Shown: piece after piece, positions 46,351 through 57,113 of the stretch
How the letters are laid out: each line of letters opens with the position of its first letter
How positions within the stretch are numbered: position 1 is the stretch's first letter
From: Moringa oleifera
Taxonomy: Eukaryota > Streptophyta > Magnoliopsida > Brassicales > Moringaceae
Assembly: GCA_021397835.1 (NCBI GenBank)
Contig: JAJFZO010000407.1
Coordinates: 868,001-932,000 of the forward strand
Direction: 5' to 3'
DNA length: 64,000 nucleotides
Notes under the pieces: generated by a model
Databases searched by the model: none
The model's input: only the letters and a program-made list of their open reading frames with translations
Told to the model about the DNA's origin: nothing
Made by a program: the position numbers and the translations under genes

Positions 46351-48200
46351 AAATATTTCTAGTATGCTTAGATTGTGGAGAGACTTTGCCCAATCTTTTG
46401 CCTTCAACACGTGCATGCATAGTGTTTTAATTTTTATTAAAGGCATATTTTTGCCTAAATTTAGAATATATAAGATAGACACTAAGGTCATATGCTTCAT
46501 CATATGAGTCATTAAGATATGAAAATAACATATCAAACAAATGAAAATAATACTCAAAATTCATAACATTTATACTGAATCATGGACAAACGTATGACAT
46601 ATTAAACAACTGAAAATTATATTCAAAATTTATAAAATTTACAAGAAATCATAGTGATATGTATTCACATTTAAATATGTATTCACATGTCAAAGATAAT
46701 ACACGAAAACTATCATTTTATATAAAGATACAACTTTTACTCGAAAACATAAAACTTTACATAAATACTCATCATTACACAAACACATGTGAAATTGAAT
46801 CGGTTTAAGTAATTTAAAGCGGCAAGTGGAAAAGAAGTTTGAATGTAAGATCAAGGTCTTCAGATAGTCGGGCCTAAATGAATGAATGAAGAAGCACACC
46901 CGGGTAAACTTCAAGAGCTCTTGTTGTGGGGTCAACATATTATCAAACTAGTGTGTCAATATATATCTGACAGCAATATCTTTACATGAACTAATAATTT
47001 TATAAGAAACTGTATCTTTAAATAGAACCACGTTACATGAAACTACGTTTTCATATTGTCAACCCATATTAAGTTTATATGTCCACCCATATCTAGCAGT
47101 CGCATCTTTTCACAAACTAATAATATTACACGGAACGATATCTTTACTCAGAATATATTATAATCACAATGACATAGGAATTTAAAAGTTCCTTCACATT
47201 AAAAATCCTTAGAAAAATAATCATCATTATAATTTTTAATTCATTTTCATCACCAAAATTTTTATTTTTTATTTTTATTTTTTGAGGTGTATTCAAGTTC
47301 TTTGCCAGAATATTTATTTTAATTACACAATCAAAAATTTTGTGTTATAGACACTACTTCAAAAGACACATGACGATTCAAAACAACTTCAGAAGACATT
47401 ACTAGAACCATAGACTATATTTGTAATAAGAAAAGCGAGAAGAATAAATGACGGTTCTTGAGCTGTATAACAAAAGGATATTAAATGATGGTTCTTTATC
47501 ATTTTATCATAATTAGGGAGATAAAAAAGGTTCAATGAACATATTACGACCATTTGATTAGAAAAAGGGGTTACACTTGTAATGTTATTTAATTTTCCTC
47601 CAATATTATGCATATTTCTTAAGCTTTTGTGACTTTCATTTCTATCTTCCTTTCAGGAATCATATCAATATTTTTCTTCTACAAAAGAAAACATTAGCCA
47701 AATCTTTCCACATATGGTTGTGCACCCCATCTAACTACATGCACCAAAGTGTAGTTAACCTATCTTAAAAAATGGATTAGTTACTTGTCTTCATAAGCGT
47801 GGACAGGCATCTTTATAAAATACATGATAAAGCAGCTCCTAGAAAAGTTATGCTATCATATTTTTTAAACTCTAAAACTTTAAATTTGTGTGCATGGCAA
47901 CATTAGGATTTGATTATTACCTTGTTGCATTAAAGGTCTTGTAGATATTTGATCTTTCTATACTTCATACACTTCCTTCCAAATAATATAGTTTTCCCTT
48001 AGTATGTGACATACCAATCTTCTCAAGGGATGCCCTTATCAAACCTACTTGAACTTTTGAATAATCCAAGTCTGCAATGATAACAAGGTCATTCATACGA
48101 TTTTTGTGAGGGTTTTGTATTGAAAATTGAGTAATTAATGCAAATATTGGCACCTCCTCAAGAAGATATTTGTTGGTACTTAGTGCTTGAAGAATTATGT
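46350..48200 (-). other. Decayed retroelement downstream region
   Basis: Short open frames only. The piece at 48,210-47,965 (minus) continues the retroelement protein upstream of it (MLYNIILQALS ... MNDLVIIADLDYSKVQVG). The rest, to 46,350, is AT-rich without recognisable domains and may be LTR or leader. Confidence 0.35.
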
Positions 48201-48229
48201 TGTAGAGCATCCTCTAATTGATTTGCATA

Positions 48230-50300
48230 CCTTATTCTTTCAAGTGAAGATGGTTATATCATGAGAAGACATGACCTTCTTGGAAGCTTAAAAGTCTTTA
48301 ACAATTACCTTCCTCTTTAAGGTAGATATGTTTGTAAGAAAATATCATTTGTTTCAACTCATTGATATCTTGCCTCATTTTTTCTTGTATTTGTTTCTTA
48401 TTTAGTTCATTCATATATAATTCTTATCGATGAATATGTTCTATAAAAGATACAACTTCTTGTTAAGTTGAGCCATTTTTAAAAATTATTATTTTTAAAT
48501 AATAGCATGCATGAAGTTAGGTGACAAAAGAAAAAGATTAATGGGTAAAGATGAAATGACATAAAATAACAAAAGAAAGAAAAGAAAAGAAAAGACAGAG
48601 TTGATAGGAGAAAATTGAAATGAATAGACAATGTAATAATTACTTACCTAACTGTGCATGGTTATGCAAATGTAAAGATTAAAATGATTTTCAAACTTCT
48701 GATAACTAAAATCTAAAAAATTCATTTCTCAAGAAGAAATTACATATTGTCAAACACAATGATCCTCTTTAAGCAGTATATGATTATTGAATTAAAAAAA
48801 AAATAGAGAGATCATATATTCTTCAATCTAAAACTAGTTTTTCTTAAGTTAACATGAATCTCCCATAATATTGAAATTTCGATGGAGTTCTTCAAAGAAC
48901 GAAATTAACTATTGTCCGTGAAACTAATTAGCAAAATGCATGATCCAGAAAATGATGTTTGTTCTACTAGTTTTCCAACTCCACTAGCTATCATTCTTAA
49001 TTGTTTAACACCTTTTAAATGTCTGCATATTCCATTTAAGTTTCTTCATAGGTCATCATAATCATGTTTTAATGAGATGCCTCCCATCTTTAATCTTTCC
49101 ATAGTATCTTCAAATGAGTCCATTTATCGATTTAAAATTTTCACTTTTTCCTCGTGTACTTCATTTTTGCCTTCTACTTCTATGGCCATCATGTTTTGAG
49201 CATTTGCCTCAATTTCTAGCATGTTATTTTCTTTTTTTGATCCTTTATTCTCTAAATCCATCTATCTTATTTAATTAGAAAATCTCTTTCTAACTCTTGT
49301 GATTTAACTAAACCCTCTATTGTAGTTGTTCGATTAGTCCACACATTTTTTTTATTTTTTTATAAAAGGAAAGCCTCTTTTTCTTGCCCTTCTTGAAGTT
49401 TTTTTTGGATGTTAATCATGTTTTGTTCAATCTAACTCCATTACAATTAGAAGACATACTCTATCAGTATTTCTTTTAAAAGGAAAAAAAAAAAGAAGCC
49501 TTTTTTCCCTTTTACATGCCAGAAAATATATCTTGAGGTGATCACATTAAGATACTTTTTATTCATACTCATTTTGTATCCTCTTAAAATTCAACTACAT
49601 AGCTATTTTGCTACATGATGCTTTATCATCACAACAAATTTTGAAGTCCTTGAGTTCATATGTTATTAGAATAAATTCCTTCAAATCAATTTGATGATTT
49701 ACCATTAAAGGGGCGTAACTAATACCACCCAATGATAGGACTCATACAAATTCTTCACATTTATATGTGGTCGATCATTTTGACATACAAGGAGCTGTCC
49801 AATTATATATATTGTTGTCACCAATTTACGAAAATGATAATTAAAGCCTCCTTACAAAGGAATTGTGATAATGTTATCCTGCTTCTTCAAAATCTACATT
49901 AGGAATTTTTCTCTTATCAAAAGGGCTTGAAATTATTCTTCTAGACATTTGAATTTAGGTGAAAACTGTAAATAACTAAGAAGTCATATGCATAAAAGTT
50001 ATGTCCATCCAATAAACTTAATGTTTTTCTTAGTGTCCACAATGATTAATCGATTTTGAAAGATTTTGATCAGGATTGCCTAGAAAGGATTAGTATTGTA
50101 CCTCATTTTGAAAAATAATTTCATGACCTCAACGTGATCTCAAATCTTAGGAAACAACACAACACCATATATAGCTAAGACAAAGAGGGCCAACTATTTA
50201 TCATCGTCTATATGTATTTTTATGATGCCAACATGCATGTTTCCTAGGAACTTGGATAATAATTTCTTCGTTATAGTCTTAGGATTACATTAATAAGCTT
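48230..50300 (-). pseudogene. DUF7745 / gag-like ORF remnant with coiled coil
   Basis: Minus-strand readings in three frames give, in order, LALFVLAIYGVVLFPKI (about 50,200-50,150), then NWTAPCMSK, YKCEEFV, LSLGGISYAPLMVNHQIDLKEFI and LKDFKICCD (49,810-49,630). This is the pattern (LLALAIYGLVLFP ... W.APW ... CG ... WVPLLG..G.ISYAPL.V..Q.GL.QF) of a plant retrotransposon-linked domain that I recall as DUF7745. A Lys/Glu-rich coiled-coil stretch (49,500-48,600) and MAQLNKKLYLL with QEKMRQDINELKQMI follow. Stops and shifts are frequent. It is probably the gag-proximal ORF of a Gypsy element. Confidence 0.55.
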
Positions 50301-50309
50301 TATTTTTCT

Positions 50310-50960
50310 GTTGGCGATGTATTTAGAAGCACTTAGCACCCTTTAATGGTTGATATCATATTAATGGATCCGAATAAGTTGAATTCACTACCAAGGATCC
50401 TAAAACTAGCCTAATGCCCTGAACATTTGTATGTCAAGAGGATGCACATAAAAATAAATTATATCTTAAGCATTTGCTTTAGCGTAGTGAACCTATCTTC
50501 GAAGAAGTATATCTTAGTAATCATTGGCAGTTACAATGAAGCAAATAATCTCTTTACAAGTGTTTTGTAGATTCTAACTATTAAACACACTAATTCATGA
50601 ATTTTCACCAGTTGATGGGACGGAAGATAACATGCTAGTTACTATGTTGAAAAATTTTGCTCTTGATGGAAGATCTTAATAATTACTGCTAAACAATAAT
50701 GACAATATCTATATGGATGCAAATGTAAAAACCAAAAAAAAAAAAAAAAAGAATCAATAACAAATTATGTCCTAATTAATATGGTATTAACTGGACAAAC
50801 AAAAACTAATTAACAACATTGATTATGATCTTCATATAAGCCACCCTCTTTTAAGTCCAATCATTAGAGTGGCATTGGTTTTAACATGTTTCTAATGTTT
50901 CAGAACCTACTCTCTCTTTAGGCCAACTATTAAAGTGGGCTTGGCTTAATTCTTTTGTTT
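50310..50960. other. No gene seen; poly-A tract and leader-like sequence
   Basis: This contains an A17 tract (about 50,734-50,750). Two diverged phrases 'gtccaatcattagagtgg' and 'gccaactattaaagtggg' begin the tandem repeat that follows. No open frame of note. Confidence 0.4.
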
Positions 50961-50964
50961 TTTT

Positions 50965-51185
50965 TTTTTTTTCACTTTATCATTTACCATGCTCAATTTT
51001 AATGCAACCTCAACTTAGCTTAAACCAAGCTCCTTGTTTCATTTTTTAACTTTAACACGTGTCATGTTCAATTTTAACACAACATCTATTGGACTTAAAC
51101 CAAGCCATTCTTTATTTTTTACTCTATCATATGTCATATTCAATTTTAACGCAACTCGTACTAAACTAGTCCATTTGAAAATGTA
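50965..51185 (+). repeat. Three-copy tandem repeat of about 86 bp
   Basis: The units share 'caattttaacgcaac', 'cttaaaccaagcc', 'ttttttactttaac' and 'catgtcatgttcaa'. The copies begin near 50,990, 51,070 and 51,140. Confidence 0.65.
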
Positions 51186-51189
51186 ACCT

Positions 51190-52800
51190 TAAAAAAAAAA
51201 AAAATTAGGCCTATCCACAAAGACATATCCCAAAGCCTACTATTTACTTCAAAAACCCAAGACAAATTTTAAACTTCACAAATCCACTACGATGACAACA
51301 TCAAAGCCCATTATTTACTTAATGGGTTGAACTTAACCAAACCTAAAAATTTTTCAACATAAAGCTCTCCATGTTTTTCTTTTTTTTTTTATTAAACTTT
51401 TTAAATGAACCTTGCACTCATGTTCAAGTCGAGAAGTTGACCTCAACTCAACCAAATCAAGCCTAAACTTAAGGTAGATTGAGCTCAAGACCAAGAGCCG
51501 AGCACCTTCAACTTAGCTTGACCACCCGAACTAGGCCTCTGCTAGCAAAACCAAGCTAGCCCAAGCCCTTCCCCCAAGCCTTGGACCTTAAGACCTGAGA
51601 ACTTATGCCTACGATAGTTCAAGCAAGATTCTATCAAACTGACCAAGTCTCCAAGATCCTTACAAGAATCTCTTAACTTACTATTTATTGGTTCTTGCTT
51701 ATTTAGAGCTTTTATTGACTTTGAGCATTAAATTTCTTTTCTCTCTCTCTCTTTTTTAAGGTTTTCCATGTCTTGTACTAAAGAATTCAAATGAGAATAC
51801 AACAATTAGTATCCTAAAATCAGGAAAGTTATTTTAGTTCTAAATTAGTTTAAACATAAAAATGAAAATTAATATGTAGATATTCCACAATCAACATAAT
51901 TCTCGACTAAATCACTCTTTTTACCATTAAGGCATCAGCAAATCTTGTGTGCCATGTAGTCACAGCGCGAAAAGTAAAATTAGGTTTTGTTATGCTTCTC
52001 CTAATAAAACGAGAATTAGGGAGAGTGGCGGATTACTCCGGCTATTTTGTCATGCTATAGATCTTGTGTGCCCCAACATGTTCACTTCTTGATACTTACA
52101 GCAAGCTGATTATCCTTGCATGTTCAATTAATTTTGCAGTGCAAACAAAAGCCACCGAGCAGGCCACAGAAACTTTAATTGGACATCAAGTGGTTCAGCA
52201 CATTGAATCATTGAATTGTACCACTACTGTTTTGTTTTATAGCTTCTATTTATGTAACAAGGAAGGCGAGTTGGTCATTTATTTCTTCTAGTTTCATATT
52301 TTTATTTGAGTTATCATATTTTTTCTTTTGTTTATATATTTGGTTAAAAATATCGATATAAAAATTATTAAAAAAATTTACATTTTAATTTGTGAAAAAA
52401 AATTAAGTTTGATTTGTTGAAAAATATTTAGGACAACTCATACTTTTTTTTTATATATATGTTCTCATTCACATATATTTTCTTTTTCTTTTTTAAAAAA
52501 AGAAAACAGAATAGGTCAAAATTGGGATTCCATAAATCAAAGTTTCTCTGAATTCAGGCAAGTGTGATTAAGTTTTATCATTCCATAAATCAAGTGGTTC
52601 ATAAAGCTCATCAAAATGTATGCTTTTGTAAATTTTTAATTTATTCAAATGCTTAAAATATTGTAACAACTTAATTTACATCAGTCAATACCCAAATATT
52701 ACATAGTATAATTATTATTATATATCTCTTATTTTATTTTATAAGCAATATATCTAACAAATTTATTCGTCCACCACGTGAGCAATAATCTAATTTTATT
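51190..52800. other. Intergenic between repeats and SDR-2
   Basis: A CCAAG/CTCAA-rich segment at 51,400-51,680 looks like a decayed repeat. A 75-codon frame at 52,064-52,291 has no recognisable content. No convincing gene, RNA or transposon end was found. Confidence 0.45.
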
Positions 52801-52810
52801 CAACACCGTT

Positions 52811-53880
52811 TCAACCAAGTAGGGTTTTGATTTTTGCTCCCAAGGAGGGATTGGCAACGCTGTAACCTCCATCAACAGGCAGATTGATCCCGCTCACGTA
52901 CTTAGATTCATCACTCGCTAAATACAGGGCTGCCTCTGCAATATCTTCTGGTTTTAGCACCACCTCTTTCAAGACAGCCGATGAGGACATCATCTCCTCC
53001 ACCTTCTCCACCTTTCCCACTGCTTTTTCCATTAAGTTGGTTGGCATGGCATAAGGAGCAACACAATTAACCCTAATGCCAAACTCTCCCAATTCCAAGC
53101 ATAAGTTCTTGGCCAACCCAACCACTGCATGCTTTGATACCACATATGCATCTGAGAACCCTCCAATAGATATCAACGAAAGCACACTAGAAGTGAAGAG
53201 AATACACCCTTTTTTGACTGGAATCATCACTCTTGCAGCGTGTTTGGCACCCAAGAAAGCTCCAAACACGTTCACATCCATGATTCTCTTGAAATCTTCG
53301 TTGTCTGTGGCGACGATTCCTTGATGTTTGCTGATTATGCCTGCGTTATTGAACATAATATCAAGCTTTCCATACTTAGAGACGGCCATATCCACTGCTT
53401 GTTTGACATCCGTATCACATGTAACATCGCAGTGGACATAGGAGATGGTTTCCTGAGAGCCAAGTTCTTGACATAAGGAGCTACCAAGGTCATCTTGGAT
53501 ATCTGCAATCAGGACCTTAGCACCATGTTGAATAAAAAGCCTTGCTGTGCACTCGCCTATGCCACTGGCACCACCTGTAATCAGTGCCACCTTGCCTTCT
53601 AGCCTGCTATTGAATCCAACAAAAGAATAGAACCGAATATCATAGAAAAAGTGTTAAACTGGAATTAATTAATTGAGCATGTTGTTAGCATTTCAGGTAA
53701 TTGTTTGCCTAATGCTTCAATAAATATTTTAAAGATCTTTCCAATATGCTAGGTAATATAGCTCTGTCTTCAGAAGTTTTGAAGATTCATTCTATCTGCT
53801 GATACAACATGGAGAATGTAAACATGGTAGATGAGGCAACAGGTGTTTTTGTTTTACCTTTTGGCTGCAGGAGTTGCCAT
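52811..53880 (-). CDS. Short-chain dehydrogenase/reductase SDR-2 (SDR110C type)
   Basis: Exons 53,880-53,858 and 52,811-53,603 (read on the minus strand), with a 254-bp GT-AG intron, encode 271 residues, MATPAAKR... to ...TLLG, TGA. The intron sits at the same AG|G position as in SDR-1. Motifs: TGGASGIG (17-24), Asp42, NNAG (93-96), Asn119, Ser146/147, Tyr161 and Lys165. The enzyme therefore has the complete SDR catalytic tetrad and an NAD-type acidic residue. Differences from SDR-1 cluster in the loop after NNAG (IISKHQ versus VCSKFGDQ), near the catalytic Tyr (GGFSDAY versus GLPHAY) and in the substrate-side region after PYAMPTNL, including short indels, so substrate preference may differ. 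It is a tandem duplicate of SDR-1 with its own TATA box. No defects were seen. Confidence 0.93.
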
Positions 53881-55053
53881 AGAATTAGCTGTTCTCTTCA
53901 CCTAAAATTGATCAGAAATCCTGATGCTCTTCCTATTCTTTTATAGAGCATAGACACACCACTATGCTAATAATTCAAATTGACAAAAAGAAAAGACAAA
54001 GTTCTCTTGACGGACATCAATCACTAGTTCTATCTTTTGAAAAGCGGCAGCTATGTTTGCTATATGCTGATGCCGATGTCATAGTCTCAAAGATCTTCTG
54101 GATCTCAACCAATTTGTACACTAGAGAGACAAATCACAAAAAAGGGTATCAAGGAAAGGTTACCTTCCCTTGCTGTGAAATGCTGACAGGGAAATCCCTT
54201 CCACTCCAAGGTTTTTTATCCAGGAAAATGATGAAAGTGGAAATTATTAGTAGTGTGATCGCAATTATAAATTTGTGTATTTTAGGAGAGGCAGAAATCA
54301 TACAAAGAGATAACGGATTGTCCTTACAGAATGTTCATACAAACAAAATTACTATTAATCAAAATTAATTTAAAAAGTATTTGTTATTATTACTTTTTGT
54401 AATACAGAGACCGACCAGAAAAATAAGAGAAGATATTAGATTCCGAAATAGCTTATAGCAGAATAAAAAAGAGTATAGCATTGCAAGTTTAATGCTGAAA
54501 AAGAATGTTCACTTTGTTACAATCTATAATAAATATTCACAAATTATTATATTATAATTTCATTACCATGTTGTAAGATTTAGTATGCTAAGAGTAAAAT
54601 GAAACCATGACAAGCAAGTACTCGTATACAAACATTTAGTACTGGTTTAATGGGTCATGGTCAGCTTGTCTTTAACTTAATTTCTAATGTAATTATCACT
54701 ATAAATTAATCTTCTAATGATAATTATATTAATTTCTACAATGGTGGCTGCAACTTATATCAACCACATATTTACTAGTTATGTTGAACAAAATGCTGTT
54801 TAAATTCTGAATTAATTAGTGTGATTACTTTTAGAATTCAAAATAGATCAATAAATTGTTTTTACTTTATTATTTTTTTTTTGGAAGTAACAGACCAAAG
54901 TAAAGACAATTTAGGGGCCCATGAAATCCTACCTTCAAGATTCTAACCCACATGCCGTAGATGCGACATGATTTAAACATGAAATAAAGTGGTGATTTCA
55001 ATTAAGAGAAATGCCACAGATAGTTAGGCACACTAACACAAATTATTGCAATA
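53881..55053. repeat. SDR-2 upstream region, duplicate of 40,455-41,575
   Basis: It is colinear with the SDR-1 upstream region, with many substitutions and small indels. It ends near 'aacacaaattattgca', which matches 'aacacaaattgttgct' at about 41,562. Confidence 0.8.
53938..53945 (-). promoter_or_regulatory. TATA box of SDR-2
   Basis: TATAAAAG on the minus strand, 58 bp before the ATG, the same distance as in SDR-1. Confidence 0.6.
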
Positions 55054-55700
55054 AATTAGGTCTGTTGCATGAGATGAAAGGAATACATAACGACACATTA
55101 ACTTAAAGTCGTGTTGTGGGGATCACATCCCTGTCATGGTTAGACAAGAAGAAAAGCATTTTTGTAATTCCTTGGTATGTGTGATTGTCCTTGGTTCACC
55201 GAATCACATGGCAGATTGGAACAGAAGCACACAATGATAAGGTTGATAGGATGTGAAGCATGGACACGTACAATTAATGGAGTAACTAATCTCATCTTGA
55301 GCAAATTAGGCTCATTAATCATACATGTGTGAGAACATTTGGAGATAAGACAAACTTACCAGCCATAACTCACTGTATGTCAGTGAACATTGATTCAGTA
55401 AGAAAACCATAAAAATATTGCTTACACCAAATAATGGGAGTTAAAATTTCTTTTTCCCTTCCACAAGAGCCAAAAAGGACTCAAAAACGAGTATGTTTGA
55501 CATTTCTCTGATCACATTAAAACACGAAACACAAAGTTTCAAGACACCGAATTTTCTGGACTTGCATAAACAGGGAAAACATACCGAGTTTTCATTTTTA
55601 TTTCAAAAAGGGTAAAAGCCTCCAGTGCCCTGTTAAATATCTTAAATATGTTATCACTCTAATTTAACATATACTGTTATTATTACTTGTGAGATTGATT
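55054..55700. other. Intergenic, no gene seen
   Basis: Mixed-composition DNA between the duplicated promoter region and the gene fragment at 55.7 kb. It may include the 3' untranslated part of that fragment, which lies on the minus strand. Confidence 0.4.
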
Positions 55701-55706
55701 TAGATA

Positions 55707-56019
55707 TCAGTGACTACCCTTCCCTTTGCAAGCATTTTTCACAGCTTGAAAAGAAATTACCTTTGGTCTTTTTATACAATCAATGTCTGTCACCAGGAGA
55801 CCTTCCACTGTATCAATGTCATTTGGTTCAACAGGCAAGCTGCAAATGATGAAAGGATGTTTTACTAGAAATAGATAGACAAAAGGGAAAGCTTCTAATT
55901 GTCCTTGCCATGGATTATTGCAAGGAGCTAGTTAAACCTTACTTTCACCAAATCGTACGTCCTGCAAACTCATCAGTCCCTTCTGGAATCCTGGCAGTAC
56001 TATTACCAAATCGTGGAAC
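55707..56019 (-). pseudogene. Two-exon 3' fragment of an unidentified gene
   Basis: Two minus-strand segments behave like consecutive exons. The first, 56,019-55,949 (71 nt), begins VPRFGNSTARIPEGTDEF and is preceded by an AG. It ends with 2 nt of a codon at a GT donor (GTGAAAG). A 109-bp intron ends TTTGCAG. The second, 55,839-55,707, starts with the one missing nucleotide, continues LPVEPNDIDTVEGLLVTD through KRPKVISFQAVKNACKG and ends SH-TGA. The phases fit and no stop interrupts the 67-residue join. No upstream exons could be assigned, so it may be the tail of a real gene or a relic. I do not recognise the protein; the first exon loosely recalls the VP.FG start of NOI/RIN4 domains, but the rest does not fit. 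Confidence 0.45.
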
Positions 56020-56825
56020 CTTAGCTTTCTGGGTTATTACATGGTGGAAATGTTGCTAGTCTAGTGTGTTTCTTTTTCTAATGAATAAATTAATTTTTGA
56101 TTTCCCATGCTCAATCGCTGGTTTCTGATGAAGAGACAATCAGTGGGACATCTGGTTATTCTGATCCCTGCTGCAAATTGGTGTATTAGATGGACTGGCA
56201 AACTAAAAACAAATCCAGATCTGATACATTGCTTTCTTCTGTATCTATTTCAATGAATTACAACAAAGAGACAAATTAACTAGGTCATAAGCCTCATTCT
56301 CGGTCATTTAATTTTTGGTCATTAAAATTAATGAAACACAAAGTGGTAAAGACCCTGTCAAAATCCCCATTTGAATCGATGCCAAAACGCAAAAATTTGA
56401 AGAAACTAGTACCAGCATAAAGCAAAAAGAAAGCATGAGGAATATTAATTTCAACCAACATAGAAATTGTTTCTACGATGTAATTGTTCTCGCTAAGCAA
56501 ATCACCGAATATCAAATCACTATTCCTGATCAAATCTTTGTATCGATCTCAAGCTTTTAGGTATCTGCAACACATTGACTTTTCCCGTTTCATGGGTCAT
56601 AAGATATTATCAGCTTAAGAATGTTCATGGCTTTCTAGCTAGTAAAGTTAAGGGATTCTATTCTTTAATACATATATATATATATATATAGATATATCAT
56701 TTCTTCTTATTTCAAGAGGTGATATATGTAAACAAGTTCATTGATTCCATGAGGCTATGAGCTCATGAGCAGTAATCTTCTTACCTAAACAGTGTGAGGT
56801 ACCACTCACACTTATCATACAATAC
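56020..56825. other. Intergenic, no gene seen; (TA)n run
   Basis: A short (TA)n run lies at about 56,671-56,692. A 79-codon frame at 56,294-56,533 on the minus strand (MIRNSDLIFGDLL...) shows no known motif. Upstream exons of the 55.7-kb fragment could lie here but cannot be defined. Confidence 0.4.
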
Positions 56826-56829
56826 CAAT

Positions 56830-57113
56830 TCAACCAAGTAGGTTTTTACTTGCTGCTGTTAAGGATGGATTGCAAACGCTATAGCCTCCATCAACAGCCA
56901 GGTTGAATACGCTCACCTACTTAGATTCATCACTGGCCAGATACAATGCTGCCTCGGCAATATAGGTTTACAGGTTTTAGCAATAACCCTTTCATGGTAG
57001 CCGATAAGGAAATCAATTCTTCTAGCTTCTCCTTCACCAGCGTTCCTTAAGCTTTCTGCAGCATTGGGTTTGGCACTGCATGCGATGATATACTATTAAC
57101 CTAATGTCAAACT
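56830..57113 (-). pseudogene. SDR pseudogene, C-terminal half
   Basis: This is similar to the last third of SDR-1 and SDR-2. Recognisable parts on the minus strand are the stop and C-terminus, the DGGYS region ('tatagcctccatcaac'), SDESK ('ttagattcatcactgg') and ALYLA, and it breaks off at the codons for EFGIR ('aatgtcaaactg'). Small indels and stops abolish the frame. The other half of the same exon lies at 61,111-61,620, after a 4-kb insert. Confidence 0.85.

Noticed and set aside
54000..54368. 134-codon frame (53,964-54,368) upstream of SDR-2
   Set aside because: The corresponding region upstream of SDR-1 is not open over this length, and it covers the duplicated promoter region; no domain.
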